Positions 18,641 to 28,460 of a DNA stretch of 64,000 nucleotides are shown here, one piece after another (the stretch's first letter is position 1; every line of letters starts with the position of its first letter). Below the pieces are notes generated by a model. That model was given only the letters and a program-made list of their open reading frames with translations, had not been told where the DNA came from and did no database searches. The translations under genes and the position numbers were made by a program. The DNA is from Cupriavidus sp. MP-37 (GTDB lineage Bacteria; Pseudomonadota; Gammaproteobacteria; Burkholderiales; Burkholderiaceae). The stretch lies in the NCBI RefSeq assembly GCF_020618415.1, contig NZ_CP085344.1:3433001-3497000 (forward strand), written 5' to 3'.

Positions 18641-20620
18641 TCAGCCGTTCAGGATGCGCGTCTCGGCGGCCTCCAGCGCCTCGGGCGGCCCGCGCAGCAC
18701 GACGATATCGCCGGGCTCCAGCACGGTCTCGGGCTGGGGGTCGAAGGCGCGGATGCCGCGCCGGCGCACCGCGGTCACTTCGACCCCGATGCGCTCCAGC
18801 CCCAGCACGCCCAGGCGCCTGCCCACCGCGGTGGATTGCGGCCCGAGCGACACCGAATGCAGCCGCACCGAGTCGCGCTCGACCATGTCTTCTTCATCGT
18901 CGCGGCCGTGGAAATAACCGCGCAGCAGGCTGTAGCGCGCGTCGCGCGCCTGCTGCACGCCGCGCACCACCCGGCGCATCGGCACGCCCAACAGCACCAG
19001 CGCATGCGAGGCCAGCATCAGGCTGCCTTCGATGATCTCGGGCACCACCTCGGTGGCGCCGGCCTTCTGCAGCGTGTCGAGCTCGGAGTCGTCGACCGTG
19101 CGCACGATCACCGGCAGCGCCGGCGCCAGCTCCTGCACATGGTGCAGCACCTTCAGCGCCGACGGCGTGTTGGCATAGGTCACGATCACCGCGGCGGCGC
19201 GGTGCAGGCCCGCGGCGATCAGCGCCTCGCGCCGGCCGGCGTCGCCGTAGACCACGGTATCGCCCGCGGCGGCGGCCTCGCGCACGCGGTCGGGGTCCAG
19301 ATCCAGCGCCACGTAGTTGATGCCCTCGCGCTCCAGCATGTGCGCCAGGTTTTGCCCGCTGCGGCCAAAGCCGCAGATGATGGCGTGCTTCTCGGTCTGC
19401 AGGCTTTGCGCGGCGATGCGGGTCATGTTCAGCGACTGCATCAGCCATTCGTTGGCGGCGAAGCGCAGCACGATGGCGTCGCTGTACTGGATCAGAAACG
19501 GTGCCGCCAGCATCGACAGCAGCATCGACGCCAGGATCACCTGGATCAGCACCGGGTCGACCAGGTTCAGGCCGTCGATCTGGTTCAGCAGCACGAAGCC
19601 GAACTCGCCCGCCTGCGCCAGCCCCAGCCCGGTGCGGATGGCCACGCCCTGGCGCGAGCCGAACACGCGCGCCAGCGCCGCGATCAGCACCAGCTTGAAC
19701 AGCACCGGCACCACCAGCAGCGCCAGCACCAGCCAGACATGGTCCAGCACCACGCGGATATTGAGCAGCATGCCGATGGTGACGAAGAACAGCCCCAGCA
19801 GCACGTCGCGGAACGGCTTGATGTCTTCCTCCACCTGGTGGCGGTAGGGCGTCTCGGAAATCAGCATGCCCGCCATGAAGGCGCCCAGCGCCATCGACAG
19901 GCCCAGCCGCTCGGTCAGCGCCGCCATGCCCAGCGTGACCAGCAGCAGGTTCAGCATGAACAGTTCCTGCGAGCGGCGCGCCGCCACCACGTGGAACCAG
20001 CGGCTCATCAGGCGCTGGCCCAGGAAGAAGATCGCACCCAGCGCCACCACGATCTTGAGCGTGGCCAGGCCCAGCGCCTTCATCAGGTCGCCCGGATCCT
20101 GCGACAGCGCCGGAATCACGATCAGCAGCGGCACCACCGCCAGGTCCTGGAACAGCAGGATGCTGATGATGTTGCGGCCGTGCTCGCTCTCCAGCTCCAT
20201 GCGCTCGGACAGCATCTTGGACACAATGGCGGTGGAAGACATGGCCAGGGCCCCGCCCAGCGCCACCGACGCCTGCCAGGACAACGGGAACAGCCAGTTG
20301 AAGGCCCAGCTGGCCGGCACCACTGCCAGCATCGACAGCACCACCTGCGAACCGCCCAGGCCGAACACCAGCCGCTTCATCGCGCGCAGCTTGGCCAGGC
20401 TGAATTCCAGCCCGATCGAGAACATCAGGAAGACCACGCCGAATTCCGCCAGGTACTTGGTCTGCGCGGTATCGCTGGCCAGCCCCAGCGCATGCGGGCC
20501 GATCAGGATGCCGACGGCGAGGTAGCCCAGCATCGGCGGCAGCTGCAGCATGCGGAATGCGACCACGCCGAACACGGCGGCGGCCAGCAGCACCAGGGTC
20601 AGTTCCAGCGGAGAATGCAT
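18641..20620 (-). CDS. CPA2-family monovalent cation:proton antiporter, Kef-type
   Basis: 659 residues. Residues 1-385 hold about 12 membrane segments with the CPA2 motifs (PPMLGYLAVGILIGPHALG, SMALGAFMAGMLISETPY, the EFG-containing AGEFGFVLL helix). A RCK/TrkA-N domain starts near residue 410 with the nucleotide-binding loop CGFGRSGQNLAHML, and a TrkA-C domain fills the last 80 residues. Proteins of this kind exchange K+ or Na+ for H+ across the inner membrane under NAD(H) or glutathione-adduct control; the fine specificity (KefB/KefC versus others) is not determined. It is divergent from kdsD, with 143 bp between the start codons, which is where this gene stands in several relatives. Confidence 0.9.
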   Translation of the reverse strand: MHSPLELTLVLLAAAVFGVVAFRMLQLPPMLGYLAVGILIGPHALGLASDTAQTKYLAEFGVVFLMFSIGLEFSLAKLRAMKRLVFGLGGSQVVLSMLAVVPASWAFNWLFPLSWQASVALGGALAMSSTAIVSKMLSERMELESEHGRNIISILLFQDLAVVPLLIVIPALSQDPGDLMKALGLATLKIVVALGAIFFLGQRLMSRWFHVVAARRSQELFMLNLLLVTLGMAALTERLGLSMALGAFMAGMLISETPYRHQVEEDIKPFRDVLLGLFFVTIGMLLNIRVVLDHVWLVLALLVVPVLFKLVLIAALARVFGSRQGVAIRTGLGLAQAGEFGFVLLNQIDGLNLVDPVLIQVILASMLLSMLAAPFLIQYSDAIVLRFAANEWLMQSLNMTRIAAQSLQTEKHAIICGFGRSGQNLAHMLEREGINYVALDLDPDRVREAAAAGDTVVYGDAGRREALIAAGLHRAAAVIVTYANTPSALKVLHHVQELAPALPVIVRTVDDSELDTLQKAGATEVVPEIIEGSLMLASHALVLLGVPMRRVVRGVQQARDARYSLLRGYFHGRDDEEDMVERDSVRLHSVSLGPQSTAVGRRLGVLGLERIGVEVTAVRRRGIRAFDPQPETVLEPGDIVVLRGPPEALEAAETRILNG

Positions 20621-20746
20621 CAGGTGGTCAAGGTGACCGGCCAGGCGCGCGTCCGACCCGGCACGGGCACCCTGCCGGCAGACAATGCGGCGAGCACGGC
20701 AAGCACGACGCGCGCCACGGGCCGGCCCAGGTGTCGTCGCATTCGT

Positions 20747-20755
20747 TGGTATACT
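20747..20755 (+). promoter_or_regulatory. Extended -10 promoter of kdsD (TGGTATACT)
   Basis: TG-G-TATACT matches the extended -10 form with TATACT at 20750-20755. The predicted start of transcription, about 20762, is only about 2 nt before the kdsD ATG at 20764, which suggests a leaderless or nearly leaderless mRNA. No clear -35 is visible. Confidence 0.55.
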
Positions 20756-20763
20756 TCGTCGCC

Positions 20764-21747
20764 ATGATAGCCAATTTCGATGCGGATCGAGCACTCCGGC
20801 TCGCCCGCGACACGCTCCAGACCGAAGCCGATGCGGTTTCCGCACTTTCCGGCCGCCTGAACGGCGACTTTGCTCATGCCGTGCAGCTGATCCTGCAATG
20901 CACCGGGCGCGTGGTCGTTTCCGGCATCGGCAAGTCCGGCCATATCGGCCGCAAGGTCGCGGCCACGCTGGCCTCGACCGGCACCCCCGCGTTCTTCGTG
21001 CACCCGGCCGAAGCCAGCCACGGCGACCTCGGCATGGTCACGCGCGACGACGTGCTGATCGCCTTCTCCAATTCCGGCGAGACCGGCGAGCTGCTGTCGA
21101 TCATCCCGATCGTCAAGCGCATCGGCGCGCGCCTGATTTCGGTCACCGGCAATCCGGACTCCAACCTCGCCAAGCTGGCCGACGTCCACCTGGACGCCGC
21201 GGTCGAGAAAGAAGCCTGCCCGCTGAACCTGGCCCCGACCGCCAGCACCACCGCCGCGCTGGCGCTGGGCGATGCGCTCGCGGTCGCGGTGCTCGATGCG
21301 CGCGGCTTCGGCGAGGAAGATTTTGCCCGCTCGCACCCCGGCGGCGCGCTCGGGCGCAAGCTGCTGACCCATGTGCGCGACGTGATGCGCACCGGCAACG
21401 CCGTGCCCGAGGTACGCGAAAGCACGCCGCTGGCGCAGGCGCTGATGGAAATCACGCGCAAGGGCATGGCCATGACCGCGGTGGTGGATACCGACGGGCG
21501 CGCCATCGGCGTGTTCACCGACGGCGACCTGCGCCGCCTGCTGGAAACCCCGCGCGACTGGAAGACCGTGCCGATCGGCGAGGTCATGCACCGCAACCCG
21601 CACGTGGTCAACCAGGACCAGCTGGCAGTGGAAGCCGTGCAGGTGATGGAAGCCAACCGCATCAACCAGCTGCTGGTGGTGGACGACGATGGCCGCCTGA
21701 CCGGCGCGCTGCATATCCACGACCTGACCCGCGCCAAGGTCATCTGA
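20764..21747 (+). CDS. kdsD: Arabinose-5-phosphate isomerase
   Basis: 327 residues: an N-terminal SIS domain (about 35-175; VVSGIGKSGHIGRKVAATLASTG, FSNSGETGELL, the LAPTASTTAALALGDALA loop) and two CBS repeats (about 205-325). It interconverts ribulose-5-phosphate and arabinose-5-phosphate, the first step to Kdo in LPS. No ribosome site is visible before the ATG, in line with the very close -10 element. It heads the lptC-lptA-lptB-rpoN series. The KdsC phosphatase gene, usually next in relatives, is absent: lptC follows after 46 bp. Confidence 0.95.
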   Translation: MIANFDADRALRLARDTLQTEADAVSALSGRLNGDFAHAVQLILQCTGRVVVSGIGKSGHIGRKVAATLASTGTPAFFVHPAEASHGDLGMVTRDDVLIAFSNSGETGELLSIIPIVKRIGARLISVTGNPDSNLAKLADVHLDAAVEKEACPLNLAPTASTTAALALGDALAVAVLDARGFGEEDFARSHPGGALGRKLLTHVRDVMRTGNAVPEVRESTPLAQALMEITRKGMAMTAVVDTDGRAIGVFTDGDLRRLLETPRDWKTVPIGEVMHRNPHVVNQDQLAVEAVQVMEANRINQLLVVDDDGRLTGALHIHDLTRAKVI

Positions 21748-21793
21748 GCCGGCGCACCACCGACGGCATCCGCAGCACAACGCCAAGGACACC

Positions 21794-22423
21794 ATGCAGG
21801 CACTCCTCGCCTCCCTCAGCGGCATCGTCATGCGGCTGCTGCCGCTGCTGCTGATGGCCATCGTGGCGGGCAGCACGTTCTGGCTGGTCCAGATCAACTC
21901 CCCCAAGGAAGACCAGGCCGCGCAGGCTCCCAAGAAGCACGAGCCGGACTACTTCATGGACCGCTTCTCGGCCACCGAGCTGGCGCCCGACGGCAGCACC
22001 AAGATCCGTTTCACCGGCGAGCGCATGGTCCACTTCGAGGACGACCAGACCTACGAGGTCACGCGCCCCGCCATGCGCGCCTATGAACCGGACCGCCCGC
22101 CCGTGACCGCGCGCGCCGACATCGGCCGCATGAACGCCGAAGGCACGGTGATCGACCTGTACGGCAATGGCTACGTGCTGCGCCAGCAGGGCAAGGATCC
22201 GTCCAAGGATCCGCAGCTGACCGCGGCGTCGAGCTACTTCCAGCTGCTGGTCAATGACGACATCGTCAAGACCGACAAGCCCGTCAAGCTGACGCGCGGC
22301 CCGTCGGTCATGACCGCCAACGGACTGATCTTCAACAACGTCACCCGCGAAGTACAATTGCTCGGCAATGTACGCGGCACCATCATCACCGGGCCGTCCC
22401 CGGGCCGCGCGCCAGGGTCCTGA
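21794..22423 (+). CDS. lptC: LPS export ABC transporter periplasmic protein LptC
   Basis: 209 residues: one N-terminal membrane helix (about 10-32, RLLPLLLMAIVAGSTFWLV) and a periplasmic beta-jellyroll with typical segments (PDYFMDRFSATELAPDG, ADIGRMNAEGTVIDLYGNGYV, the late QLLGNVRGTI). LptC anchors the LptBFG transporter to the LptA bridge that carries LPS across the periplasm. AAGGAC lies before the ATG. It sits between kdsD and lptA, as expected for this operon. Confidence 0.92.
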   Translation: MQALLASLSGIVMRLLPLLLMAIVAGSTFWLVQINSPKEDQAAQAPKKHEPDYFMDRFSATELAPDGSTKIRFTGERMVHFEDDQTYEVTRPAMRAYEPDRPPVTARADIGRMNAEGTVIDLYGNGYVLRQQGKDPSKDPQLTAASSYFQLLVNDDIVKTDKPVKLTRGPSVMTANGLIFNNVTREVQLLGNVRGTIITGPSPGRAPGS

Positions 22424-22541
22424 ACTTCCGGTCCGGCGCCGCCGCGTACACGGCGCCGGCCGGCACGGCCCGCACCGCGCGCCGATTTCCGCGCAAACCG
22501 CACCATCACGCATCCAGACGCCCTCGAGCAACCCTGCCAAC

Positions 22542-23189
22542 ATGACCGCTTTCCTGACGACATCGTCCCGTCGACGCACCGCCCCGGCCCTGCTTGCGCT
22601 GGCCCTGGCCTTCGGCCTGCTGGCCCAGCCCGCCCTCGCCGAGCGCGCCGACCGCGACAAGCCGATGGTGCTCGAGGCGGACAACGCCAGCTATGACGAC
22701 GTCAAGCAGATCTATACGCTGACCGGCAACGTGGTGCTGACCAAGGGCACCATGATCCTGAAGTCGGACGCCGCCGAGCTGCGCACCGACCCCGAGGGCT
22801 ACCAGTTCGCCGTGGCCACCTCGAAGCCGGGCAAGCAGGCCTATATCCGCCAGAAGCGCGAAGGCGTCGACGAATACATCGACGGCTGGGGCGACCGCAT
22901 CGAATACGACGGCAAGCAGGAATTCTCCAAGCTGATCGGCAATGCCCGCATGGCGCGGCTGCAGGGCGCCAAGCTGGTCGACGAGATCCGCGGCGCGGTG
23001 CTGACCTATGACAGCCGCAAGGAACTCTACACCGCCGCCGGCGGCGGCAGCGGCGATGCCGCGGCGGCCAACCCGTCCGGCCGGGTGCGCGCGGTGCTGT
23101 CGCCGCGCCAGGACCAGAAGTCCGGCACCGCGGGCGGCGGCTCGCCGCTGGACCTGAAGCCCGCTCCCGCGCCCGCCAACAAACCCTGA
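22542..23189 (+). CDS. lptA: LPS transport periplasmic protein LptA
   Basis: 215 residues from the ATG at 22542. The signal peptide ends at ALAERADRD (about residue 33). The beta-jellyroll OstA domain follows (MVLEADNASYDDVKQIYTL, TKGTMILKSDAAELR, QEFSKLIGNARMARLQG). The C-terminal 45 residues are a Gly/Pro/Ala-rich tail after YTAAGGG, a common feature of betaproteobacterial LptA. LptA polymers bridge the inner and outer membrane in LPS transport. The 118 bp between lptC and this start hold no gene. lptB begins 8 bp after the stop. Confidence 0.93.
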   Translation: MTAFLTTSSRRRTAPALLALALAFGLLAQPALAERADRDKPMVLEADNASYDDVKQIYTLTGNVVLTKGTMILKSDAAELRTDPEGYQFAVATSKPGKQAYIRQKREGVDEYIDGWGDRIEYDGKQEFSKLIGNARMARLQGAKLVDEIRGAVLTYDSRKELYTAAGGGSGDAAAANPSGRVRAVLSPRQDQKSGTAGGGSPLDLKPAPAPANKP

Positions 23190-23197
23190 CCGTACCC

Positions 23198-23998
23198 ATG
23201 ACCGATACCGCCACCATTGCCGAGAAGCCTGCCGTCGCAGCCAACGCCGTCCTGCCCGGCGGCAGCACGCTGGTCGTGCGCCACCTGAAGAAGCGCTATG
23301 GCTCGCGCACGGTGGTCAAGGATGTCTCGCTCGACGTGAAAAGCGGCGAGGTGGTCGGGCTGCTCGGCCCCAACGGCGCGGGCAAGACCACGTCGTTCTA
23401 CATGATCGTCGGCCTGGTGGCGCTGGACGAAGGCGACATCGTGCTCGACGGCGACCACATCAGCGGGCTGCCGATCCACGAGCGCGCGCGCATGGGGCTG
23501 TCGTACCTGCCGCAGGAAGCGTCGGTGTTCCGCAAGCTCAACGTCGAGGAAAACATCCGCGCGGTGCTGGAGCTGCAGCTGGACCAGGGCAAGCCGCTGG
23601 CCAAGGCCGAGATCGAGCGCCGCCTCGATGCCCTGCTCGATGACCTGCAGATCGCGCACCTGCGCAACAACCCGGCGCTGTCGCTGTCCGGCGGCGAGCG
23701 CCGCCGCGTGGAAATCGCGCGCGCACTGGCGTCATCGCCGCGCTTTATCCTGCTGGACGAGCCGTTCGCCGGCGTGGATCCGATCGCCGTCGGCGAGATC
23801 CAGCGCATCGTCAGCTTCCTCAAGGCGCGCAATATCGGCGTGCTGATCACCGACCACAACGTGCGCGAGACGCTCGGCATCTGCGACCACGCCTACATCA
23901 TCAGCGAAGGCACGGTGCTGGCCGCCGGCCAGCCCGAAGACATCATTGCCAATGACGCCGTGCGGCGCGTCTACCTGGGCGAAAACTTCCGCATGTAA
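23198..23998 (+). CDS. lptB: LPS export ABC transporter ATP-binding protein LptB
   Basis: 266 residues. ABC ATPase with Walker A GPNGAGKTTSF (about residue 51), Q-loop YLPQEASVFRKL (the LptB-typical form), signature LSGGERRRVEIARAL and Walker B FILLDEPFAGVDP. The first 20 residues are an extra N-terminal extension compared with E. coli LptB. It powers LPS extraction by LptFG. The start is 8 bp after lptA, so the two are translationally close; no strong ribosome site is seen. Confidence 0.96.
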   Translation: MTDTATIAEKPAVAANAVLPGGSTLVVRHLKKRYGSRTVVKDVSLDVKSGEVVGLLGPNGAGKTTSFYMIVGLVALDEGDIVLDGDHISGLPIHERARMGLSYLPQEASVFRKLNVEENIRAVLELQLDQGKPLAKAEIERRLDALLDDLQIAHLRNNPALSLSGGERRRVEIARALASSPRFILLDEPFAGVDPIAVGEIQRIVSFLKARNIGVLITDHNVRETLGICDHAYIISEGTVLAAGQPEDIIANDAVRRVYLGENFRM

Positions 23999-24122
23999 CA
24001 CGGGCGGCTGCCCCGCGCGGGCGGCCATGGCTGCACGGCCGGAAGAGCCAGCGGCGATCACAGCGCATCAGCGATAGCAATTTCCGTTCCAACATCGGAA
24101 AGATGCGCATAAAATAGGTCGC

Positions 24123-25601
24123 ATGAAACCGTCGCTACAGCTCCGCCTCTCCCAGCACCTGGCACTGACCCCGCAGCTGCAACAGTCGATCCGGCTGCTG
24201 CAGCTTTCCACGCTGGAATTGCAGCAGGAGGTCGAACAGGCGCTGACGGAAAACCCGCTGCTCGAGCGGGAGAACGACTGGATCGAAAGCCCGCTGCGCG
24301 TCGCGGCCGATGGCTCGGTCAACGTACAGAGCGCGCCCGCGCCCGCCCCGGCGGAGCCCCAGGGCAATGGGGACGCCCGCGCCGAAGGCGGCGCCGATGA
24401 CAGCTACGGCGACAACAGCAGCGGCGACGACTACGGCAACGGCGACTGGAGCCTGGACGACTTCGCCCGCCGCCCGCAAGGCGACGAGGACGAAAAGACG
24501 CCGATGCAGCTGCGCGAGGCCGAGCCCACGCTGCGCGAATACCTGATGGAGCAACTGACGCCGCTGAAGATCTCGGCGCGCGACAAGGGGCTCGCCATCT
24601 TCCTGATCGAATCGCTCGACGACGATGGCTACCTGAGCGCCTCGCTCGAAGAGATCTGCGCGGAGCTGCCCGAAGAGCTCGAGTTCGATCCCGACGAAGT
24701 CCACGCCATCCTGACGCTGCTGCAGAGCTTCGATCCGCCCGGCGTGGGCGCGCGCAATGCCGCCGAATGCCTGGCGCTGCAATTGCGCCGCCTGACCCAC
24801 CCGCAGCGCGAACTGGCGCTGACCATCGTCACCCATCACCTGGAACTGCTGGCGGTGCGTGACTACACGCGGCTGAAGAAGGCACTGCAGGTCGACGAAG
24901 TCGCGCTCAAGGCCGCGCATGACCTGATCCGCTCGCTGGCCCCGTACCCGGGCCACGCGTACAGCCGCCCCGAGGCCGATTTCGTTGTGCCAGATGTGTT
25001 CGTGCGCAAGGGCGGCGGCGGCTGGATCGCGCAGCTCAATCCGGATGTGATGCCGAGACTGCGCATCAACGACATGTACGCGCAGATCCTGCGCGGCGCA
25101 AAGGGCGAGACCGGCACCGCCGGGCTGCAGCAGAAGCTGCAGGAGGCGCGCTGGCTGATCAAGAACATCCAGCAAAGGTTCGACACCATCCTGCGTGTCT
25201 CGCAGGCCATTGTCGAGCGTCAAAAGAACTTTTTCACTCACGGTGAAATCGCCATGCGCCCCTTGGTTTTGCGGGAGATTGCCGATACACTGGGTTTACA
25301 CGAGTCAACCATCTCCCGGGTGACGACCAATAAATACATGGCCACGCCGATGGGTACTTTCGAACTGAAGTACTTCTTCGGTAGCCACGTGTCCACCGAA
25401 ACCGGTGGCGCGGCTTCATCAACGGCCATCCGCGCCTTGATCAAGCAACTGATAGGAGCCGAAGACCCGAGGAATCCCCTTTCCGACAGTCGCATCGCCG
25501 AACTGCTGGGCGAGCAAGGCTTCGTTGTCGCACGCCGCACCGTCGCCAAGTATCGCGAAGCCTTGAAAATCCCCGCAGTGAATCTCCGCAAGTCTTTGTA
25601 G
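24123..25601 (+). CDS. rpoN: RNA polymerase sigma-54 factor
   Basis: 492 residues. Region I is Gln/Leu-rich ([20 protein letters not shown]), followed by an acidic, Gly/Asp-rich region II (about 75-125). The core-binding region and the DNA-binding region end in the RpoN box [10 protein letters not shown] at about 470-479. It directs transcription of nitrogen and other genes from -24/-12 promoters and needs ATP-dependent activators. The last 130 codons and hpf are less GC-rich than lptB. A TAAAAT hexamer at 24110-24115 sits close to the ATG and could be a -10. A sigma-54 promoter is visible at 51935 in this window. Confidence 0.98.
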   Translation: MKPSLQLRLSQHLALTPQLQQSIRLLQLSTLELQQEVEQALTENPLLERENDWIESPLRVAADGSVNVQSAPAPAPAEPQGNGDARAEGGADDSYGDNSSGDDYGNGDWSLDDFARRPQGDEDEKTPMQLREAEPTLREYLMEQLTPLKISARDKGLAIFLIESLDDDGYLSASLEEICAELPEELEFDPDEVHAILTLLQSFDPPGVGARNAAECLALQLRRLTHPQRELALTIVTHHLELLAVRDYTRLKKALQVDEVALKAAHDLIRSLAPYPGHAYSRPEADFVVPDVFVRKGGGGWIAQLNPDVMPRLRINDMYAQILRGAKGETGTAGLQQKLQEARWLIKNIQQRFDTILRVSQAIVERQKNFFTHGEIAMRPLVLREIADTLGLHESTISRVTTNKYMATPMGTFELKYFFGSHVSTETGGAASSTAIRALIKQLIGAEDPRNPLSDSRIAELLGEQGFVVARRTVAKYREALKIPAVNLRKSL

Positions 25602-25649
25602 CCGAGCCCACCGCCTGCCTGGTGAGGCTCTTTCAGAAGGAGAAGCGCT

Positions 25650-26000
25650 ATGAACTTCAAGATCAGTGGACACCACCTGGACATCACGCCGCCTCTGCGT
25701 GAGTACGTGGAAACGAAGCTGGAGCGAATCGTCAGGCATTTCGATCAAGTCATTGGCGTTAGCGTGCTGCTCTCTGTCGACAATCACAAGGAAAAGGACC
25801 GGCGCCAGTACGCGGAAATCAATCTGCATCTCAAGGGCAAGGACATCTTTGTCGAGGCGCATCACGAAGACCTGTATGCAGCAATCGACGCACTCGTCGA
25901 CAAGCTGGACCGTCAGGTGATTCGCTACAAGGATCGCGTGCAAGGCCACGACCGTGAAGCGGTCAAGTACCAGATGGCCGCAGCGCAAATGCAGCAATAA
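25650..26000 (+). CDS. hpf: Ribosome hibernation-promoting factor, short form
   Basis: 116 residues: a single RaiA/HPF domain ([56 protein letters not shown]) with a short C-terminal extension, as in the short HPF forms of proteobacteria. It binds the 30S decoding region and promotes 100S ribosome dimers in stationary phase. A strong AGAAGGAGA ribosome site lies upstream. Its position directly after rpoN is conserved in many proteobacteria. A terminator follows at 26052. Confidence 0.95.
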
Positions 26001-26051
26001 ACCCATGCCCGGCGGCCCCGCAGAGGGCTGCTGAACCAGGATTCCACAGGC

Positions 26052-26079
26052 AAGCCGCGCCGCGAAGCGCGGCTTTTTT
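26052..26079 (+). terminator. Intrinsic terminator after hpf
   Basis: A 9-bp perfect stem AAGCCGCGC with the 6-nt loop CGCGAA and a run of six T. It ends the rpoN-hpf transcript and separates it from ptsN. Confidence 0.92.
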
Positions 26080-26365
26080 GCGCCCTGGTGCCGGCCTGGC
26101 TGTGGCGGCGGAGCCAACACTGTCACACATGGGAAACCGAGGTGTTCGCAAGCGCAGCGCCAAGGTGTATGCTGCGCCATACAAAGAGAGAGAGAAAATC
26201 GTGGCCGCGCCTGCTTGCGCTGCACCGCACAATGCGAGGGTAGCCCCTGCTCTATAATGGGCCGGACGTCTCCCCCGCCGCGCCGGCCGCGCCGGCTGCG
26301 GTCACGGAGCCAGCCGCTGCCCGGCGGAACGGTCCGCCCGCTAACTGAAATCCTGCGCATCGCCC
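26080..26365 (+). other. Region between hpf terminator and ptsN
   Basis: The hpf-ptsN gap is 365 bp including the terminator. TATAAT at 26253-26258 is a possible -10 for ptsN-hprK, with no good -35 at the right distance. A small dyad GTATG-N6-CATAC lies at about 26167-26182, next to an AG-rich stretch. No gene is supported. Confidence 0.4.
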
Positions 26366-26821
26366 ATGAATCGTTTGGCCAAATTGCTGCCACCCGGCAA
26401 CATCACCCTCGACGTCAGCGTCACCAGCAAGAAGCGTGTGTTCGAGCAGGCCGGGCTCCTCTTCGAGAACAACCATGGCGTGGCGCGCGCCATCGTGACC
26501 GACAACCTGTTCGCACGCGAGTCGCTGGGCTCGACCGGACTGGGCGCCGGCGTGGCGATCCCGCACGGGCGCATCAAGGGCCTCAAGCAGCCGCTGGCCG
26601 CCTTCATGCGCCTGGCCGAGCCGATCCCGTTCGAATCGCCGGACGGCAAGCCGGTGTCGCTGCTGATCTTCCTGCTGGTGCCGGAACAGGCCACGCAGCA
26701 GCACCTGGAAATCCTGTCCGAGATCGCGCAGCTGCTGTCGGATCGCGACATGCGCGAGGGCCTGGCGACCCTGCCCACGCCCGATGCCGTGCACGAACTG
26801 CTGATTGCATGGCATCCCTGA
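26366..26821 (+). CDS. ptsN: PTS IIA-like nitrogen regulatory protein (EIIA-Ntr)
   Basis: 151 residues. EIIA domain with the phosphorylatable His67 in [11 protein letters not shown] and conserved [12 protein letters not shown] and [21 protein letters not shown] segments. In the nitrogen PTS, phosphate passes from PtsP through NPr to PtsN, which regulates potassium and other functions rather than sugar uptake. hprK follows after 82 bp. Betaproteobacteria typically keep HprK and EIIA-Ntr without a full sugar PTS. Confidence 0.95.
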
Positions 26822-26903
26822 TCCACTGATTCCCCAGAGCGGGCCGGCACCCAGACCGGGCAGGCGCCACGCGCTTCGCAGTCCGCCTTACCAGTCAACC
26901 CGC

Positions 26904-27875
26904 ATGGAACTCACCGGCGTCACCTCCCAGTCCATCTTCGACGACAACGCAGCCGACCTCAAACTCTCGTGGGTCGCCGGCCTGGAGGGCGCGGACCGCG
27001 CCTTTGACGTGGAATTCGCCCGCGAAGCGACCTCCGCGGCAGACCTGGTGGGCCACCTCAACCTGATCCACCCGAACCGGATCCAGGTCCTCGGCAAACC
27101 CGAGATCACGTACTACCAGCGGCTGGACGACGAGACCCGCAAGCGCCAGATGGGCGAGCTGATCCTGCTGGAGCCGCCGTTCCTGGTGATCGCCGACGGC
27201 ATGGAGCCGCCGCCGGACCTGGAACTGCGCTGCACGCGCTCGTCGACGCCGCTGTTCACCACGCCGGTGTCGTCCGCGGCGGTGATCGACCACCTGCGCC
27301 TGTACCTGTCGCGCATCTCGGCGCCGCGCGTGACCATGCACGGCGTCTTTCTCGACATCCTCGGCATGGGCGTGCTGATCATGGGCGAGTCGGGCCTGGG
27401 CAAGAGCGAACTGGGCCTGGAACTGATCTCGCGCGGCCACGGGCTGGTGGCCGACGACGCCGTCGATTTCGTCCGGCTCGGGCCGGATTTCATCGAAGGC
27501 CGCTGCCCGCCGCTGCTGCAGAACCTGCTCGAAGTGCGCGGCCTGGGGCTGCTCGACATCAAGACCATCTTCGGCGAGACCGCGGTGCGGCGGAAGATGA
27601 AGATCAAGCTGGTGGTGCAGCTGGTGCGGCGCAACGACGGCGAGTTCGAGCGGCTGCCGCTGGATTCGCAATACCTCGACGTGCTGGGGCTGCCGATCCA
27701 CATGGTCAAGATCCAGGTGGCGGCCGGCCGCAACCTGGCCGTGCTGGTCGAGGCCGCCGTGCGCAACACCATCCTGCGCCTGCGCGGCATCGACACGCTG
27801 CGCGATTTCATGGACCGCCAGCGCGCCGCGATGCAGGCCGACGCGGTCTCGCGCGGGCAGGGCCGGCTGCTTTAA
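26904..27875 (+). CDS. hprK: HPr kinase/phosphorylase
   Basis: 323 residues from the ATG at 26904. The N-terminal domain covers about 1-130 and the kinase/phosphorylase domain 135-310, with Walker A GESGLGKS at 161-168, the catalytic His in TMHGVFLDI near 146 and a typical [11 protein letters not shown]prK/P signature near 210. It phosphorylates and dephosphorylates a serine of HPr. The presence of HprK in the rpoN-hpf-ptsN cluster is typical of betaproteobacteria. No strong ribosome site is present. It should be co-transcribed with ptsN. Confidence 0.96.
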
Positions 27876-28045
27876 GCCACATTCGCAGCGGCTTGCAATT
27901 GCTTACAACGGCGTAGCAACCTCCCGTCAACGTTTCTCAGGCATGCTCCGTTTTGTGCTGTAATGGGCATCACGCCCGTTACGGAAGCCGCAACGCCGAC
28001 CCAGGCGCGCGGTGACAAGGTTTTCCACCCCCGAGGAGAGCAAGC

Positions 28046-28438
28046 ATGAAGAGCCTGATTGCAGTGTGCGCGCTGGTTACCCCCTTGTTCGCGGCCAGCG
28101 CCTTTGCGCAGACCGCCACCCCGGCCACGCCCGCCACCCCGGCCAAGCCATCGGCTGCGGCCCCGGCGACGCCCGCCGTGCCGGCCACGCCTGCGACCCC
28201 GGCCAATCCGGACAAGCCCGCGGCCAACACGCAGCAAGACAAGATGAAGGCCTGCAACGCGCAAGCCTCCGGCAAGAAGGGCGACGAACGCAAGGCGTTC
28301 ATGAAGGAATGCCTGTCGAAGTCCGGCGCGCCCAAGACCCAACAAGAGAAGATGGCAGCCTGCAGCAAGTCCGGCAAGGGCAAGAAAGGCGACGAATACA
28401 AGGCCTACATGAAGGAATGCCTGTCGAAGGCAGCCTGA
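28046..28438 (+). CDS. PsiF-repeat secreted protein
   Basis: 130 residues. Signal peptide (MKSLIAVCALVTPLFAASAFAQ), a Thr/Pro/Ala-rich spacer of about 40 residues, then two PsiF repeats: QDKMKACNAQASGKKGDERK and QEKMAACSKSGKGKKGDEYK, each closing with a KxCLSK segment. E. coli psiF responds to phosphate starvation; the molecular function is unknown. A GAGGAGAG ribosome site is present. It has its own gap before and a terminator after, so it is an independent unit between hprK and rapZ, which are adjacent in many relatives. Confidence 0.85.
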   Translation: MKSLIAVCALVTPLFAASAFAQTATPATPATPAKPSAAAPATPAVPATPATPANPDKPAANTQQDKMKACNAQASGKKGDERKAFMKECLSKSGAPKTQQEKMAACSKSGKGKKGDEYKAYMKECLSKAA

Positions 28439-28460
28439 GCGGCGACGACTGGCGAAACCG

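Noticed and set aside
18617..20767. A 716-codon open frame antisense to the CPA2 antiporter gene
   Set aside because: His/Gln-rich shadow; the minus-strand gene has complete antiporter and RCK domains.
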